Assembly (NCBI GenBank): GCA_049297855.1
Contig: JBAQVB010000051.1
Coordinates: 1-7,642, forward strand
DNA: 7,642 nucleotides
Direction of reading: 5' to 3'
Source of the DNA: CAXYVX01 sp049297855
GTDB lineage: Bacteria; Patescibacteriota; Saccharimonadia; Saccharimonadales; Saccharimonadaceae
Of the stretch, positions 1 to 5,202 are shown one piece after another (positions within the stretch are counted from its first letter, which is position 1; the number at the start of each line of letters is the position of its first letter). The notes below the pieces were generated by a model, which made no database searches, was not told where the DNA came from, and saw nothing but the letters and a program-made list of their open reading frames with translations. Made by a program: the position numbers and the translations under genes.

Positions 1-55
1 TCTTCGTGAAAACGGTGAGGTCAAGGCGGATAGTAAATCCGGTAAGATGCTGTAA
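1..55 (+). CDS. C-terminal end of an unidentified protein (partial)
   Basis: An open frame entering from the left edge (first full codon at base 2) reads LRENGEVKADSKSGKML and stops with TAA at 53-55. The 17 visible residues are charged and hydrophilic, as is common for a C-terminal tail, but are too few to identify the protein. It lies 51 bases before the start of the next + strand gene, so the two could be cotranscribed. No clear terminator with a T-tract separates them. That it is a real gene end is inferred from the in-frame stop and the well-formed leader that follows. Confidence 0.5.
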   Translation, partial: LRENGEVKADSKSGKML

Positions 56-68
56 CTAAAACTGGCCC

Positions 69-104
69 GGCAGACGCCATCAAGTCTGCCATTTCTGGAG
101 GCAG
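69..104 (+). promoter_or_regulatory. Leader with two mutually exclusive hairpins around a Shine-Dalgarno site
   Basis: A perfect 7-bp stem is visible: GGCAGAC (69-75) pairs with GTCTGCC (84-90) around an 8-base loop. The strong ribosome-binding sequence GGAGG follows at 97-101, 5 bases before the ATG at 107. CTGCC (86-90), part of the 3' arm of that stem, can instead pair with GGCAG (100-104), which would cover the last bases of the Shine-Dalgarno site. The first hairpin is longer and would leave the site free. There is no run of Ts after the stem, so it is a poor intrinsic terminator. A translational switch is an inference; the pairings themselves are seen directly. Confidence 0.4.
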
Positions 105-106
105 TT

Positions 107-433
107 ATGTTATTAAATAATGAGTACATTGAGCAACTTTTCACCAAATATGGTCTTTCTAGCGCAGATGTTATAGAAAATGGAGTTTTTGACAGTGGGG
201 AATTTGACGAGCTTGATTATTATATCGTTAGAGATAAAGATCGATTCTTAGGATTTTTCTCTGGCATAGCTGGTTACGATAACGAAGAATCACAAAACTA
301 CCTTGTCGAGCATGTCGCGCCAAACTTAGGTGTTAGCATTGCCCGATTTATTGACGAAGACGACACTTTTCACGTAGCCGAAATTAAATTATTATTCAAC
401 GAAAAAGCGTATCAAAATAGCAACAACGGCTAG
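107..433 (+). CDS. Small acidic hypothetical protein
   Basis: A 108-residue protein starts at an ATG with a strong GGAGG site 5 bases upstream (97-101), which makes this start convincing. I do not recognise the family. The composition is clearly acidic, with many Asp and Glu and few Lys or Arg, and there is no Cys or Trp. No signal peptide, membrane helix or nucleotide-binding motif is visible. It looks like a small soluble alpha/beta cytoplasmic protein: the N-terminal third is helix-like (EYIEQLFTKYG), and the end alternates hydrophobic residues (HVAEIKLLF). It ends with TAG only 12 bases from the end of the convergent sodA, with no obvious terminator between them. The base composition is visibly more AT-rich than the metabolic genes, which could indicate a different origin or a weakly expressed accessory gene. 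Confidence 0.8.
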   Translation: MLLNNEYIEQLFTKYGLSSADVIENGVFDSGEFDELDYYIVRDKDRFLGFFSGIAGYDNEESQNYLVEHVAPNLGVSIARFIDEDDTFHVAEIKLLFNEKAYQNSNNG

Positions 434-445
434 ATCCCTACGAAT

Positions 446-1084
446 TTATTTATGAGTTTTCGCGAACCTCTTCGCCACTTCGTCCCAATTCACCAAGTGC
501 CAAAACGCCACAATGTAAGCCGGGCGCACGTTGCGATATTTCAGATAATAGGCGTGCTCCCAAACATCGAGCACCAGAATAGGCGTCTGACCGACCGACA
601 GCGGCGAATCTTGGTTCGCGGTGGATGTGATTGCGAGCTCACCATCTTGATCGACGACCAGCCACACCCAGCCCGAACCGAAACGACTCTTGGCAGCATC
701 GGTGAATTGGTTGCGAAATTCATCAAACGAACCAAATTCAACATTGATTGCATCAGCTAGATCACCGGTTGGTTGCGGAATCATAGCACCGTTGGCCGGC
801 TGCAAAATTTGCCAAAAAAATGAGTGGTTGGTGTGGCCACCTCCGTTATTGCGCACTGTTGTACGAATATCCTCCGGTACCGCGTCGAGATTACGCAATA
901 CGTCGCTGGCGTCAGTCGCCGAAAACTGCGTGAAAAAATCCGTGTGCTTCGCCACCGCAGCGTTCAAGTTCGCCACATAAGTCGCGTGATGTTTATCATG
1001 ATGCAGCCGCATCGTTTCCTCATCAAAATACGGCTCCAGCGCGGCGTAACCATACGGCAAATCGGGCAAAACATATTCCTTCAT
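446..1084 (-). CDS. sodA: Superoxide dismutase, Mn-type (Fe/Mn family)
   Basis: This 212-residue protein has the normal length and full two-domain layout of Fe/Mn superoxide dismutases, which convert superoxide to hydrogen peroxide and oxygen in the cytoplasm. It opens with LPDLPYGYAALEP. By alignment to the family, the metal ligands are His28 (LHHDKHH), His87 (GGGHTNHSFFW), Asp173 and His177 (signature DVWEHAYY). Tyr36 matches the active-site gateway tyrosine. Gly83 together with Gln158 in ANQDSPLS is the pattern of manganese enzymes; iron enzymes usually place the active-site Gln near the second ligand instead. Mn or cambialistic use is therefore inferred. No signal peptide is seen. The start is supported by AAAGGA (1093-1098), 8 bases upstream. 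The gene stands alone with its own promoter-like site and is convergent with the acidic hypothetical gene. Confidence 0.96.
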   Translation of the reverse strand: MKEYVLPDLPYGYAALEPYFDEETMRLHHDKHHATYVANLNAAVAKHTDFFTQFSATDASDVLRNLDAVPEDIRTTVRNNGGGHTNHSFFWQILQPANGAMIPQPTGDLADAINVEFGSFDEFRNQFTDAAKSRFGSGWVWLVVDQDGELAITSTANQDSPLSVGQTPILVLDVWEHAYYLKYRNVRPAYIVAFWHLVNWDEVAKRFAKTHK

Positions 1085-1092
1085 AAGTGCAA

Positions 1093-1125
1093 TCCTTTCA
1101 TTAAGTTTACGCTTTTATTGTAACA
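1093..1125 (-). promoter_or_regulatory. sodA promoter (extended -10) and ribosome-binding site
   Basis: On the - strand an extended -10 element, TGTTACAAT, lies at 1117-1125 (hexamer TACAAT at 1117-1122, TG at 1124-1125). It predicts a transcription start near 1110 and a leader of about 26 bases holding the AAAGGA ribosome-binding site at 1093-1098. No good -35 hexamer is present 16-18 bases upstream, which fits extended -10 promoters that do not depend on one. The site lies just beyond the terminator hairpin at 1147-1181, so sodA appears insulated from the upstream mini-ORF transcript. Confidence 0.55.
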
Positions 1126-1146
1126 TTTTTTATTGCGAGAAACTGA

Positions 1147-1181
1147 AAAACTCCCACTGGCATCTTATCGGTGAGAGTTTT
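1147..1181 (-). terminator. Intrinsic terminator of the mini-ORF transcript
   Basis: An 11-position inverted repeat pairs 1147-1157 with 1171-1181 around a 13-base loop. Read on the - strand, the arms are AAAACTCTCAC and GTGGGAGTTTT: ten Watson-Crick pairs plus one T-G wobble, ending in a short T run (GTTTTTCAG). Read on the + strand the same position is a C-A mismatch, so the structure is better formed on the - strand. It lies 32 bases after the stop of the 18-codon ORF and directly before the sodA promoter. The T run has only five bases, so some readthrough into sodA is possible. Confidence 0.6.
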
Positions 1182-1213
1182 AGTGCGATGGGAACGCAAT
1201 TTGAACTAGTCAA

Positions 1214-1270
1214 TTATCTACGAACACGTATGCGCGCGGATCGACTTTGGTTTTTCACGGCGATTTTCAT
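1214..1270 (-). CDS. 18-residue arginine-rich mini-ORF
   Basis: The - strand frame starting with ATG at 1268-1270 encodes MKIAVKNQSRSARIRVRR and ends with TAA at 1214-1216. A near-ideal ribosome-binding sequence, GAAAGGAG (1278-1285), sits 7 bases upstream, the best in this stretch. The peptide is strongly basic, and its end contains the Arg-X-Arg pattern twice (RIR, RVR). It lies inside a unit with a consensus promoter upstream and a hairpin terminator downstream. Its ATG overlaps the TGA of the preceding 23-codon ORF (ATGA). Possible roles are a leader peptide, a nucleic-acid-binding micropeptide or a toxin-like peptide; none can be chosen from sequence. The ribosome-binding site is the main evidence that it is translated. 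Confidence 0.4.
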   Translation of the reverse strand: MKIAVKNQSRSARIRVRR

Positions 1271-1338
1271 TTGATCGCTCCTTTCTGTTTGTTTTTATGC
1301 CACGAATTTTCATCGCGAACTGTTTTTGTGAGGTTCAT
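1267..1338 (-). CDS. 23-residue upstream mini-ORF, coupled by ATGA overlap
   Basis: On the - strand an ATG at 1336-1338 opens a 23-codon frame (beginning MNLTKTVRDENSWHK, ending KGAIK) that closes with TGA at 1267-1269. The stop shares bases with the ATG of the arginine-rich mini-ORF. Such ATGA overlaps are typical of translational coupling. There is no good Shine-Dalgarno sequence before this ATG, only an A-rich stretch, so its translation is doubtful. It would lie about 32 bases into the transcript predicted from the promoter at 1377-1405. The peptide is hydrophilic and resembles nothing I know. Confidence 0.22.
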   Translation of the reverse strand: MNLTKTVRDENSWHKNKQKGAIK

Positions 1339-1376
1339 TTCGTTTTTGATTATTTGTTTCGTAATGAACTGATCTA

Positions 1377-1405
1377 ATACTAGCACTTTAACTAACTATT
1401 GTCAA
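1377..1405 (-). promoter_or_regulatory. Strong sigma-70-type promoter for the mini-ORF transcript
   Basis: On the - strand a perfect -35 hexamer TTGACA (1400-1405) is followed by a 17-base spacer and TAGTAT (1377-1382), matching the -10 consensus at four of six positions. The spacer ends in TGC, which adds an extended -10. This is the best-formed promoter in the window. The predicted start is near 1370, giving a leader of about 100 bases before the 18-codon ORF and a transcript of roughly 220 nt to the terminator. The remaining 1406-1494, between this promoter and the end of gpmA, is AT-rich and shows nothing else I can support, not even a clear gpmA terminator. Confidence 0.65.
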
Positions 1406-1494
1406 GCATATTGCATAATATCCCTACGTAATGTAAAAACCAACAGCGGTAATTTTAATTAAATTTCGTAATTGCGATTATGCCAAATAATGAT

Positions 1495-2154
1495 TTAATA
1501 TGTCGATTGTTTAGTCTCAATTTCGCGCATCTCCGGCGCGCCATCACCGAGGCCGTCATCACGAACGTTGTAAATATAAATCTTCGTCGGGTCCATTTCA
1601 ACGTGCGCCACATCTTCGTCGCTGATATCTTCCAAGAATTTGCGTAGCGCGCGATCGGAATTACCGTGCGCCACGATTAACACATTCTGTCCGTCCAGCA
1701 ACTGCGGCAACACGATTTCACGATACCATGGAATTGCTCGCTCGTAAACGTCGCGCAAACTCTCTCCGTTCGGCAGTTGCGCATCAAATGCCCGCCGGAT
1801 CTGTTGAAACTGTTCGTCGCCAACCTTTTCCTTGACTTCCCACTTATTCAAGCCGGTATAATCCCCGTAATCGCGCTCGTTTATCGCGGCGGTTTTGCGC
1901 GTGTTAGCATCAGTGCGCGTGAATTGACCGCCCGCCGCCACATAGCCAGCCAACAAGTTATCGCGCGTTTCGTCAGCACGTTTTAAACATGACGTGTAAA
2001 TTTTATCAAACGTCAGATCATGCAATAGCGTACCCAATTTGCGAGCGTCAGCCACTCCCTTATCGGTCAAACTGACATTCGTAATGCCGGTCCATAAACC
2101 TTTAACGTTATAGGCGCTTTCACTATGGCGCGTTAAAATCAATTTTCCACTCAT
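1495..2154 (-). CDS. gpmA: 2,3-bisphosphoglycerate-dependent phosphoglycerate mutase
   Basis: This 219-residue enzyme interconverts 3- and 2-phosphoglycerate in glycolysis through a phosphohistidine intermediate. The N-terminal motif is TRHSESAYN, with the phosphorylated His10 and Arg9. It continues with WTGITNVSLTDKG, LKRA (Arg59) and INERDYGDYTGLNK, holding the acid Glu93. Arg120 and Arg121 (QIRRAF) match substrate-binding arginines, and VAHGNSDRAL supplies the second catalytic His163. It is shorter than the 250-residue E. coli enzyme because the segment between the RR motif and GESL is absent, as in short-form members. The motif residue after His10 is Ser, where Gly is usual (RHGES). The start is fixed by AGGAGG (2158-2163) only 3 bases from the ATG. 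It lies downstream of ldh on the same strand with its own promoter-like site in the 42-base gap. Other histidine-phosphatase members share RHG, but INERDYG and AHGNS specify the mutase. Confidence 0.93.
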   Translation of the reverse strand: MSGKLILTRHSESAYNVKGLWTGITNVSLTDKGVADARKLGTLLHDLTFDKIYTSCLKRADETRDNLLAGYVAAGGQFTRTDANTRKTAAINERDYGDYTGLNKWEVKEKVGDEQFQQIRRAFDAQLPNGESLRDVYERAIPWYREIVLPQLLDGQNVLIVAHGNSDRALRKFLEDISDEDVAHVEMDPTKIYIYNVRDDGLGDGAPEMREIETKQSTY

Positions 2155-2157
2155 AAA

Positions 2158-2213
2158 CCTCCTCTTTGGTTAAAACTACACCAATTATAGCACCGGCTAT
2201 TTAGCTATTTCAG
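2158..2213 (-). promoter_or_regulatory. gpmA promoter (perfect extended -10) and ribosome-binding site
   Basis: On the - strand TGCTATAAT lies at 2184-2192: a perfect TATAAT hexamer (2184-2189) with the TGn extension. CTGAAA (2208-2213), 18 bases upstream and inside the end of ldh, matches the -35 consensus at four of six positions. The predicted start is near 2177, giving a leader of about 22 bases that contains AGGAGG at 2158-2163. gpmA can therefore be transcribed independently of ldh. There is no terminator in the 42-base gap, so readthrough from ldh is also likely. Confidence 0.6.
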
Positions 2214-3147
2214 CCTTGGCTGCGCGTAAAATATCGGCACTATGGTGCAAGCTAGCTACTTCCGGATCGCTCAAATGCGGTGCTAAAATTTTCTCGATAC
2301 CATTCTGACCAACCACGGCCGGCAACGATAAATTAACACCGTCAATGCCATACTGACCGGTCAATTTCACCGATAACGGGAAAATAGCCTTTTCGTCGCG
2401 CAGAATCGCCTCGGCGATGCGCGTCGCGCTCATGGCGATACCATAATAAGTCGCCCCTTTACGATTAATGATCTCATAGGCGGCGTTCTTAACTTCGTTC
2501 GCAATTTGATCATAATCCGCATCCTGCATAACGCCACCAAATACGTCGCTAGCCTCATTGATACGCATCTGGGCGATGTCCATAATACTCCAAGCCGGAA
2601 ATTCGCTATCACCGTGTTCGCCCAAAATGTAGGCGTGAACATTTTTAACATCGACACCAAATTTTTGCGATAAAATATAGCGAAAACGTGCCGTGTCAAG
2701 ATTCGTACCGGAGCCGATGACGCGCTCAGTCGGAATGCCCGAAACCTCCTGAAAAACTTGCGTCATGATGTCGACCGGATTGCTAATAATTAAATAGACA
2801 GCGTTAGGCGAATATTGCGCGACGTTTTGGGCGACGTCTGTCATGATTTTGGCGTTGCGCGACACCATCGCTAGACGCGTTTCCCCCGGATGCTGTCCCG
2901 TGCCGGCCGTGATAATCACTAGATCAGAATCCTTGGTGGCGGGATAATCGCCACTATAAACTTTCCCTTGCGGCTCAAACGCCAAACCGTGGGAAATGTC
3001 CATTGCCTCACCCTCGGCTTTGTCAGCCAGAACATCGCACAACACGACTTCGCTGGCGAGACCTTTCATCACCGCCGTATAAGCAGTCGTTGCGCCAACC
3101 AAACCGGCACCGCCGACCACTGATAATTTAATTGCTGTTTTTGACAT
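2197..3147 (-). CDS. ldh: L-lactate dehydrogenase (NAD-dependent)
   Basis: A 316-residue enzyme of the lactate/malate dehydrogenase family that reduces pyruvate to L-lactate with NADH, regenerating NAD for glycolysis. The N-terminal Rossmann fold starts with VVGGAGLVGA (glycines 13, 15, 18), and Asp38 at the end of the second strand indicates NAD rather than NADP. The substrate loop reads GTGQHPGETR: Gln85 at the specificity position favours pyruvate, where malate dehydrogenases carry Arg. Arg91 closes over the substrate. ISNPVD is the conserved segment after the loop. NLDTARFR supplies Asp151 and the substrate-binding Arg154, and GEHGDSE the catalytic His178. Length and motif order are typical and complete. 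The ATG follows a G-rich ribosome-binding sequence, AGGGGGG (3152-3158). It is divergent from the gene at 3244 and precedes gpmA. Lactate rather than malate specificity rests mainly on Gln85. Confidence 0.95.
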   Translation of the reverse strand: MSKTAIKLSVVGGAGLVGATTAYTAVMKGLASEVVLCDVLADKAEGEAMDISHGLAFEPQGKVYSGDYPATKDSDLVIITAGTGQHPGETRLAMVSRNAKIMTDVAQNVAQYSPNAVYLIISNPVDIMTQVFQEVSGIPTERVIGSGTNLDTARFRYILSQKFGVDVKNVHAYILGEHGDSEFPAWSIMDIAQMRINEASDVFGGVMQDADYDQIANEVKNAAYEIINRKGATYYGIAMSATRIAEAILRDEKAIFPLSVKLTGQYGIDGVNLSLPAVVGQNGIEKILAPHLSDPEVASLHHSADILRAAKAEIAK

Positions 3148-3151
3148 TTTG

Positions 3152-3206
3152 CCCCCCTATTTAATATTATTAAAGCTATTATATAGATTCCCAAGTAATA
3201 AGTAAA
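3152..3206 (-). promoter_or_regulatory. ldh promoter and G-rich ribosome-binding site
   Basis: On the - strand TTTACT (3201-3206, four of six matches to the -35 consensus) is separated by 17 bases from a perfect TATAAT (3178-3183). The predicted start near 3171 leaves a leader of about 24 bases ending in AGGGGGG (3152-3158), 4 bases before the ATG. This is the only cellular gene in the window whose -10 lacks the TG extension. The -35 lies almost back to back with the divergent promoter for the gene at 3244, so the two polymerase sites may compete or share a regulator. Confidence 0.6.
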
Positions 3207-3208
3207 TC

Positions 3209-3237
3209 TTGTGTTGTATCTTGAATTATGTTACAAT
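3209..3237 (+). promoter_or_regulatory. Promoter for the gene at 3244, with a predicted leaderless start
   Basis: An extended -10, TGTTACAAT (3229-3237, hexamer TACAAT 3232-3237), lies 17 bases after a weak -35, TTGTGT (3209-3214). With the usual seven-base offset, transcription would begin at 3244, exactly on the A of an ATG. No Shine-Dalgarno sequence is seen before it, so the mRNA is probably leaderless. The same nine bases, TGTTACAAT, form the -10 element of sodA. Confidence 0.5.
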
Positions 3238-3243
3238 ATGACG

Positions 3244-3885
3244 ATGAGAAGTTCCCATTTTCAGTTAAAGACAGAGAACCTTTGGCCGAATCTTTATGCC
3301 CCGGGATGCGCCCCTTTGTTGGCGCACGATTACGAAGATATTGAATCGCCAGGCAAACACCGTATATATTTTAATGCAGCGACAGATAATGCACTTAAGT
3401 CTAACTCGGATTTTGAGCGTCCACAATTACGAATATCTTATCGGGAAAAAGCCGGACGCGCAATCCTTTTGGGTATGATGACCACGACAGAACATCGTGG
3501 TCATCATTTAGGAGAGGATATGACAAAGTATTTTATCAACAATGTGAGTAATGCAACCGGTAACGGGTTTCATAGTACCGGCATCCTACATAAACCCTTA
3601 ATTGCTTTAACTATGGGTCGCGTTGGTTTAATCCCAATGGATCGCGATTTTATTGTACAACTTTTGCCGGTTTCGAAAGATCGAAAACCCTACGCCCCGC
3701 CCGATGTCGCCGTAATGCACGATAACGTATTAGATCGTTCAAGAATCATACGAACTAATACTAATAATACAGCCTTTTATAATATTCCGCCAAAGAGCGA
3801 AATCCCCTACATTCTCCCATTTGCTAATTTGGGACCAACTGTCGCACTGCATACGAAATATTACAATCCACACACTGCTTTATGA
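3244..3885 (+). CDS. Hypothetical protein, weakly acetyltransferase-like
   Basis: The frame is open from a GTG at 3211, with ATGs at 3238 and 3244. I choose 3244 (213 residues) because the -10 element ends at 3237, and the earlier starts would lie at or upstream of the predicted transcription start. The function is not recognised with confidence. The centre (residues 65-130) has a beta strand (RAILLGMMTT), then HRGHHLGEDMTKYFINNV and later ILHKPLIALTMGRVGLIP. This resembles the strand, Arg-x-x-Gly-x-Gly turn and helix of GNAT N-acetyltransferases and their closing 'GF.P'-like end. The glycine pattern is incomplete, because His replaces the middle Gly. The last 80 residues are Pro- and Asn-rich and unlike GNAT. 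No signal peptide or membrane helix is seen. It is divergent from ldh, and its TGA stop overlaps the enolase promoter. Composition is more AT-rich than the neighbouring metabolic genes. Confidence 0.7.
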   Translation: MRSSHFQLKTENLWPNLYAPGCAPLLAHDYEDIESPGKHRIYFNAATDNALKSNSDFERPQLRISYREKAGRAILLGMMTTTEHRGHHLGEDMTKYFINNVSNATGNGFHSTGILHKPLIALTMGRVGLIPMDRDFIVQLLPVSKDRKPYAPPDVAVMHDNVLDRSRIIRTNTNNTAFYNIPPKSEIPYILPFANLGPTVALHTKYYNPHTAL

Positions 3886-3919
3886 TACAATAGATGAGCT
3901 TAAGTAATATAATGAAAGG
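3884..3919 (+). promoter_or_regulatory. Enolase promoter (extended -10) and ribosome-binding site
   Basis: TACAAT (3886-3891) is preceded by TGA, giving an extended -10 (TGATACAAT, 3883-3891). The TGA is also the stop codon of the gene before it. The predicted start near 3898 leaves a leader of about 30 bases containing GAAAGG (3914-3919), 8 bases before the enolase ATG. TTACAA (3861-3866) is a possible weak -35 at a long 19-base spacing. A perfect TATAAT at 3908-3913 was also considered, but its transcript would start after the ribosome-binding site, so it is less likely. Confidence 0.5.
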
Positions 3920-3927
3920 CAATCAAT

Positions 3928-5202
3928 ATGACAAAAATCACATCAGTTCACGCAAGGCAAATCCTAGATAGCCGGGGCAATCCGACCGTCGAGACCGACG
4001 TTTATTTGGACGACGGCTCATTCGGACGCGCCGCCGTGCCGAGTGGCGCTTCCACCGGTAGCGGCGAAGCTTTGGAGCTGCGCGATGGCGGTAATGACTA
4101 CGGTGGCAAAGGCGTCACCAAGGCCGTGTCTAATGTCAACGACCAAATTGCATCCGCCGTCATCGGTTTAGATGCCACCGATCAGGAAAAGTTGGATCAA
4201 GCGATGCTGACACTCGACGGCACGGACAATAAATCAAATTTGGGCGCTAACGCCATCTTGAGCGTTTCCCTAGCTGCCGCCAAAGCTGAAGCCAACAGTG
4301 AACATTTACCGTTGTATAAATACATCGCCAAAATTTCCGGTACCAACGAATTGAGCCTGCCGCTGCCGATGATGAACGTGATGAACGGCGGCACACACGC
4401 CGGCTGGAGCACTGATGTTCAGGAATACATGATTATGCCAATCGGCGCACCGACTTTTGCGCAAGCGGTTCGGATGGGCGCGGAAATTTTTCACACGCTG
4501 GCTGGTGTTTTAAAGGATCACGACTATCCGACCACCGTTGGTGATGAGGGCGGTTATGCGCCGCGCGTCCAAAATGGCAACGAGGAGCCGCTCGAGTTAT
4601 TATCGGCGGCCATCGCCAAAGCCGGCTACAAATTAGGCCAGGACGTAGCCTTTTCATCGGACGCGGCATCGAGTGAATTTTATCACGCGGACACTAAAAC
4701 TTACCGTTTCAACGGCCAGGATTTGACGTCAGACGATATGATCGCCTGGTGGCAACAGATCGTCAATAAATATCCGTTCGTTAATCTCGAGGATCCGCTG
4801 AGCGAATCGGACTGGGACGGCTGGGTCAAAGCTGAAAATACACTAGGCCAAACGCATCAGTTAACCGGCGACGACACCTTCGTCACCAACGTGAAGCTGA
4901 TCCAAAAAGGCATCGATTTGCATGCCGCCAACTCCGTACTCATCAAGCCCAACCAGATTGGTAGTTTGAGCGAAACCATCGCAGCTGTCAAATTGGCTAA
5001 ACAAAACGGCTGGGCGACAGTGATTAGCCATCGTTCGGGTGAAACCGAGGACACCACGATAGCGCATCTGGCGGTCGGTTTGAATGCCGGCCAGATCAAA
5101 ACAGGTTCGATGAGCCGCACCGACCGCGTAGCAAAATATAACGAGTTGTTGCGCATCGCGGAGGCTGATCCGACGCTGAAATTGGCGCGACCGTTTAGCT
5201 AG
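3928..5202 (+). CDS. eno: Enolase (phosphopyruvate hydratase)
   Basis: This 424-residue enzyme has the normal bacterial length (E. coli 432) and dehydrates 2-phosphoglycerate to phosphoenolpyruvate in glycolysis, the step after GpmA. The N-terminal domain opens with ARQILDSRGNPTVE and carries the mobile loop SGASTG (residues 39-44). The barrel domain holds the catalytic Glu207 (GDEGGYAP), the magnesium ligands Asp245, Glu288 (LEDPLSE) and Asp315 (GDDTFVTN), the base Lys340 (LIKPNQIGS), and His368 in ISHRSGE. It ends with GQIKTGSMSRTDR. The loop after NGGTHA reads GWSTDVQEYM, where many enolases have DNNVDIQEFM; length is conserved, so activity should be retained. GAAAGG at 3914-3919 supports the start. 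It is transcribed from its own promoter, away from ldh and gpmA. No clear terminator follows the TAG stop. Confidence 0.97.
   Translation: MTKITSVHARQILDSRGNPTVETDVYLDDGSFGRAAVPSGASTGSGEALELRDGGNDYGGKGVTKAVSNVNDQIASAVIGLDATDQEKLDQAMLTLDGTDNKSNLGANAILSVSLAAAKAEANSEHLPLYKYIAKISGTNELSLPLPMMNVMNGGTHAGWSTDVQEYMIMPIGAPTFAQAVRMGAEIFHTLAGVLKDHDYPTTVGDEGGYAPRVQNGNEEPLELLSAAIAKAGYKLGQDVAFSSDAASSEFYHADTKTYRFNGQDLTSDDMIAWWQQIVNKYPFVNLEDPLSESDWDGWVKAENTLGQTHQLTGDDTFVTNVKLIQKGIDLHAANSVLIKPNQIGSLSETIAAVKLAKQNGWATVISHRSGETEDTTIAHLAVGLNAGQIKTGSMSRTDRVAKYNELLRIAEADPTLKLARPFS

Noticed and set aside
452..1123. Several open frames on the + strand across sodA (452-760, 690-980, 824-1123)
   Set aside because: They lie antisense to a complete superoxide dismutase with all catalytic residues, lack good ribosome-binding sites, and their translations look like random Arg/Cys-rich antisense products.
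1425..1465. AT-rich dyad after the end of gpmA as a terminator
   Set aside because: Pairing is limited to ACC/GGT with mismatches beyond it, so a stable hairpin is unlikely.
3211..3243. GTG at 3211 as start of the 3244 gene
   Set aside because: It lies upstream of the predicted transcription start and overlaps both divergent promoters, with no ribosome-binding site.
3883..3885. Recoding of UGA as an amino acid, as in Gracilibacteria
   Set aside because: The in-frame codons after this TGA soon reach another stop and show no coding pattern, and the conserved enzymes in the window contain no internal TGA.
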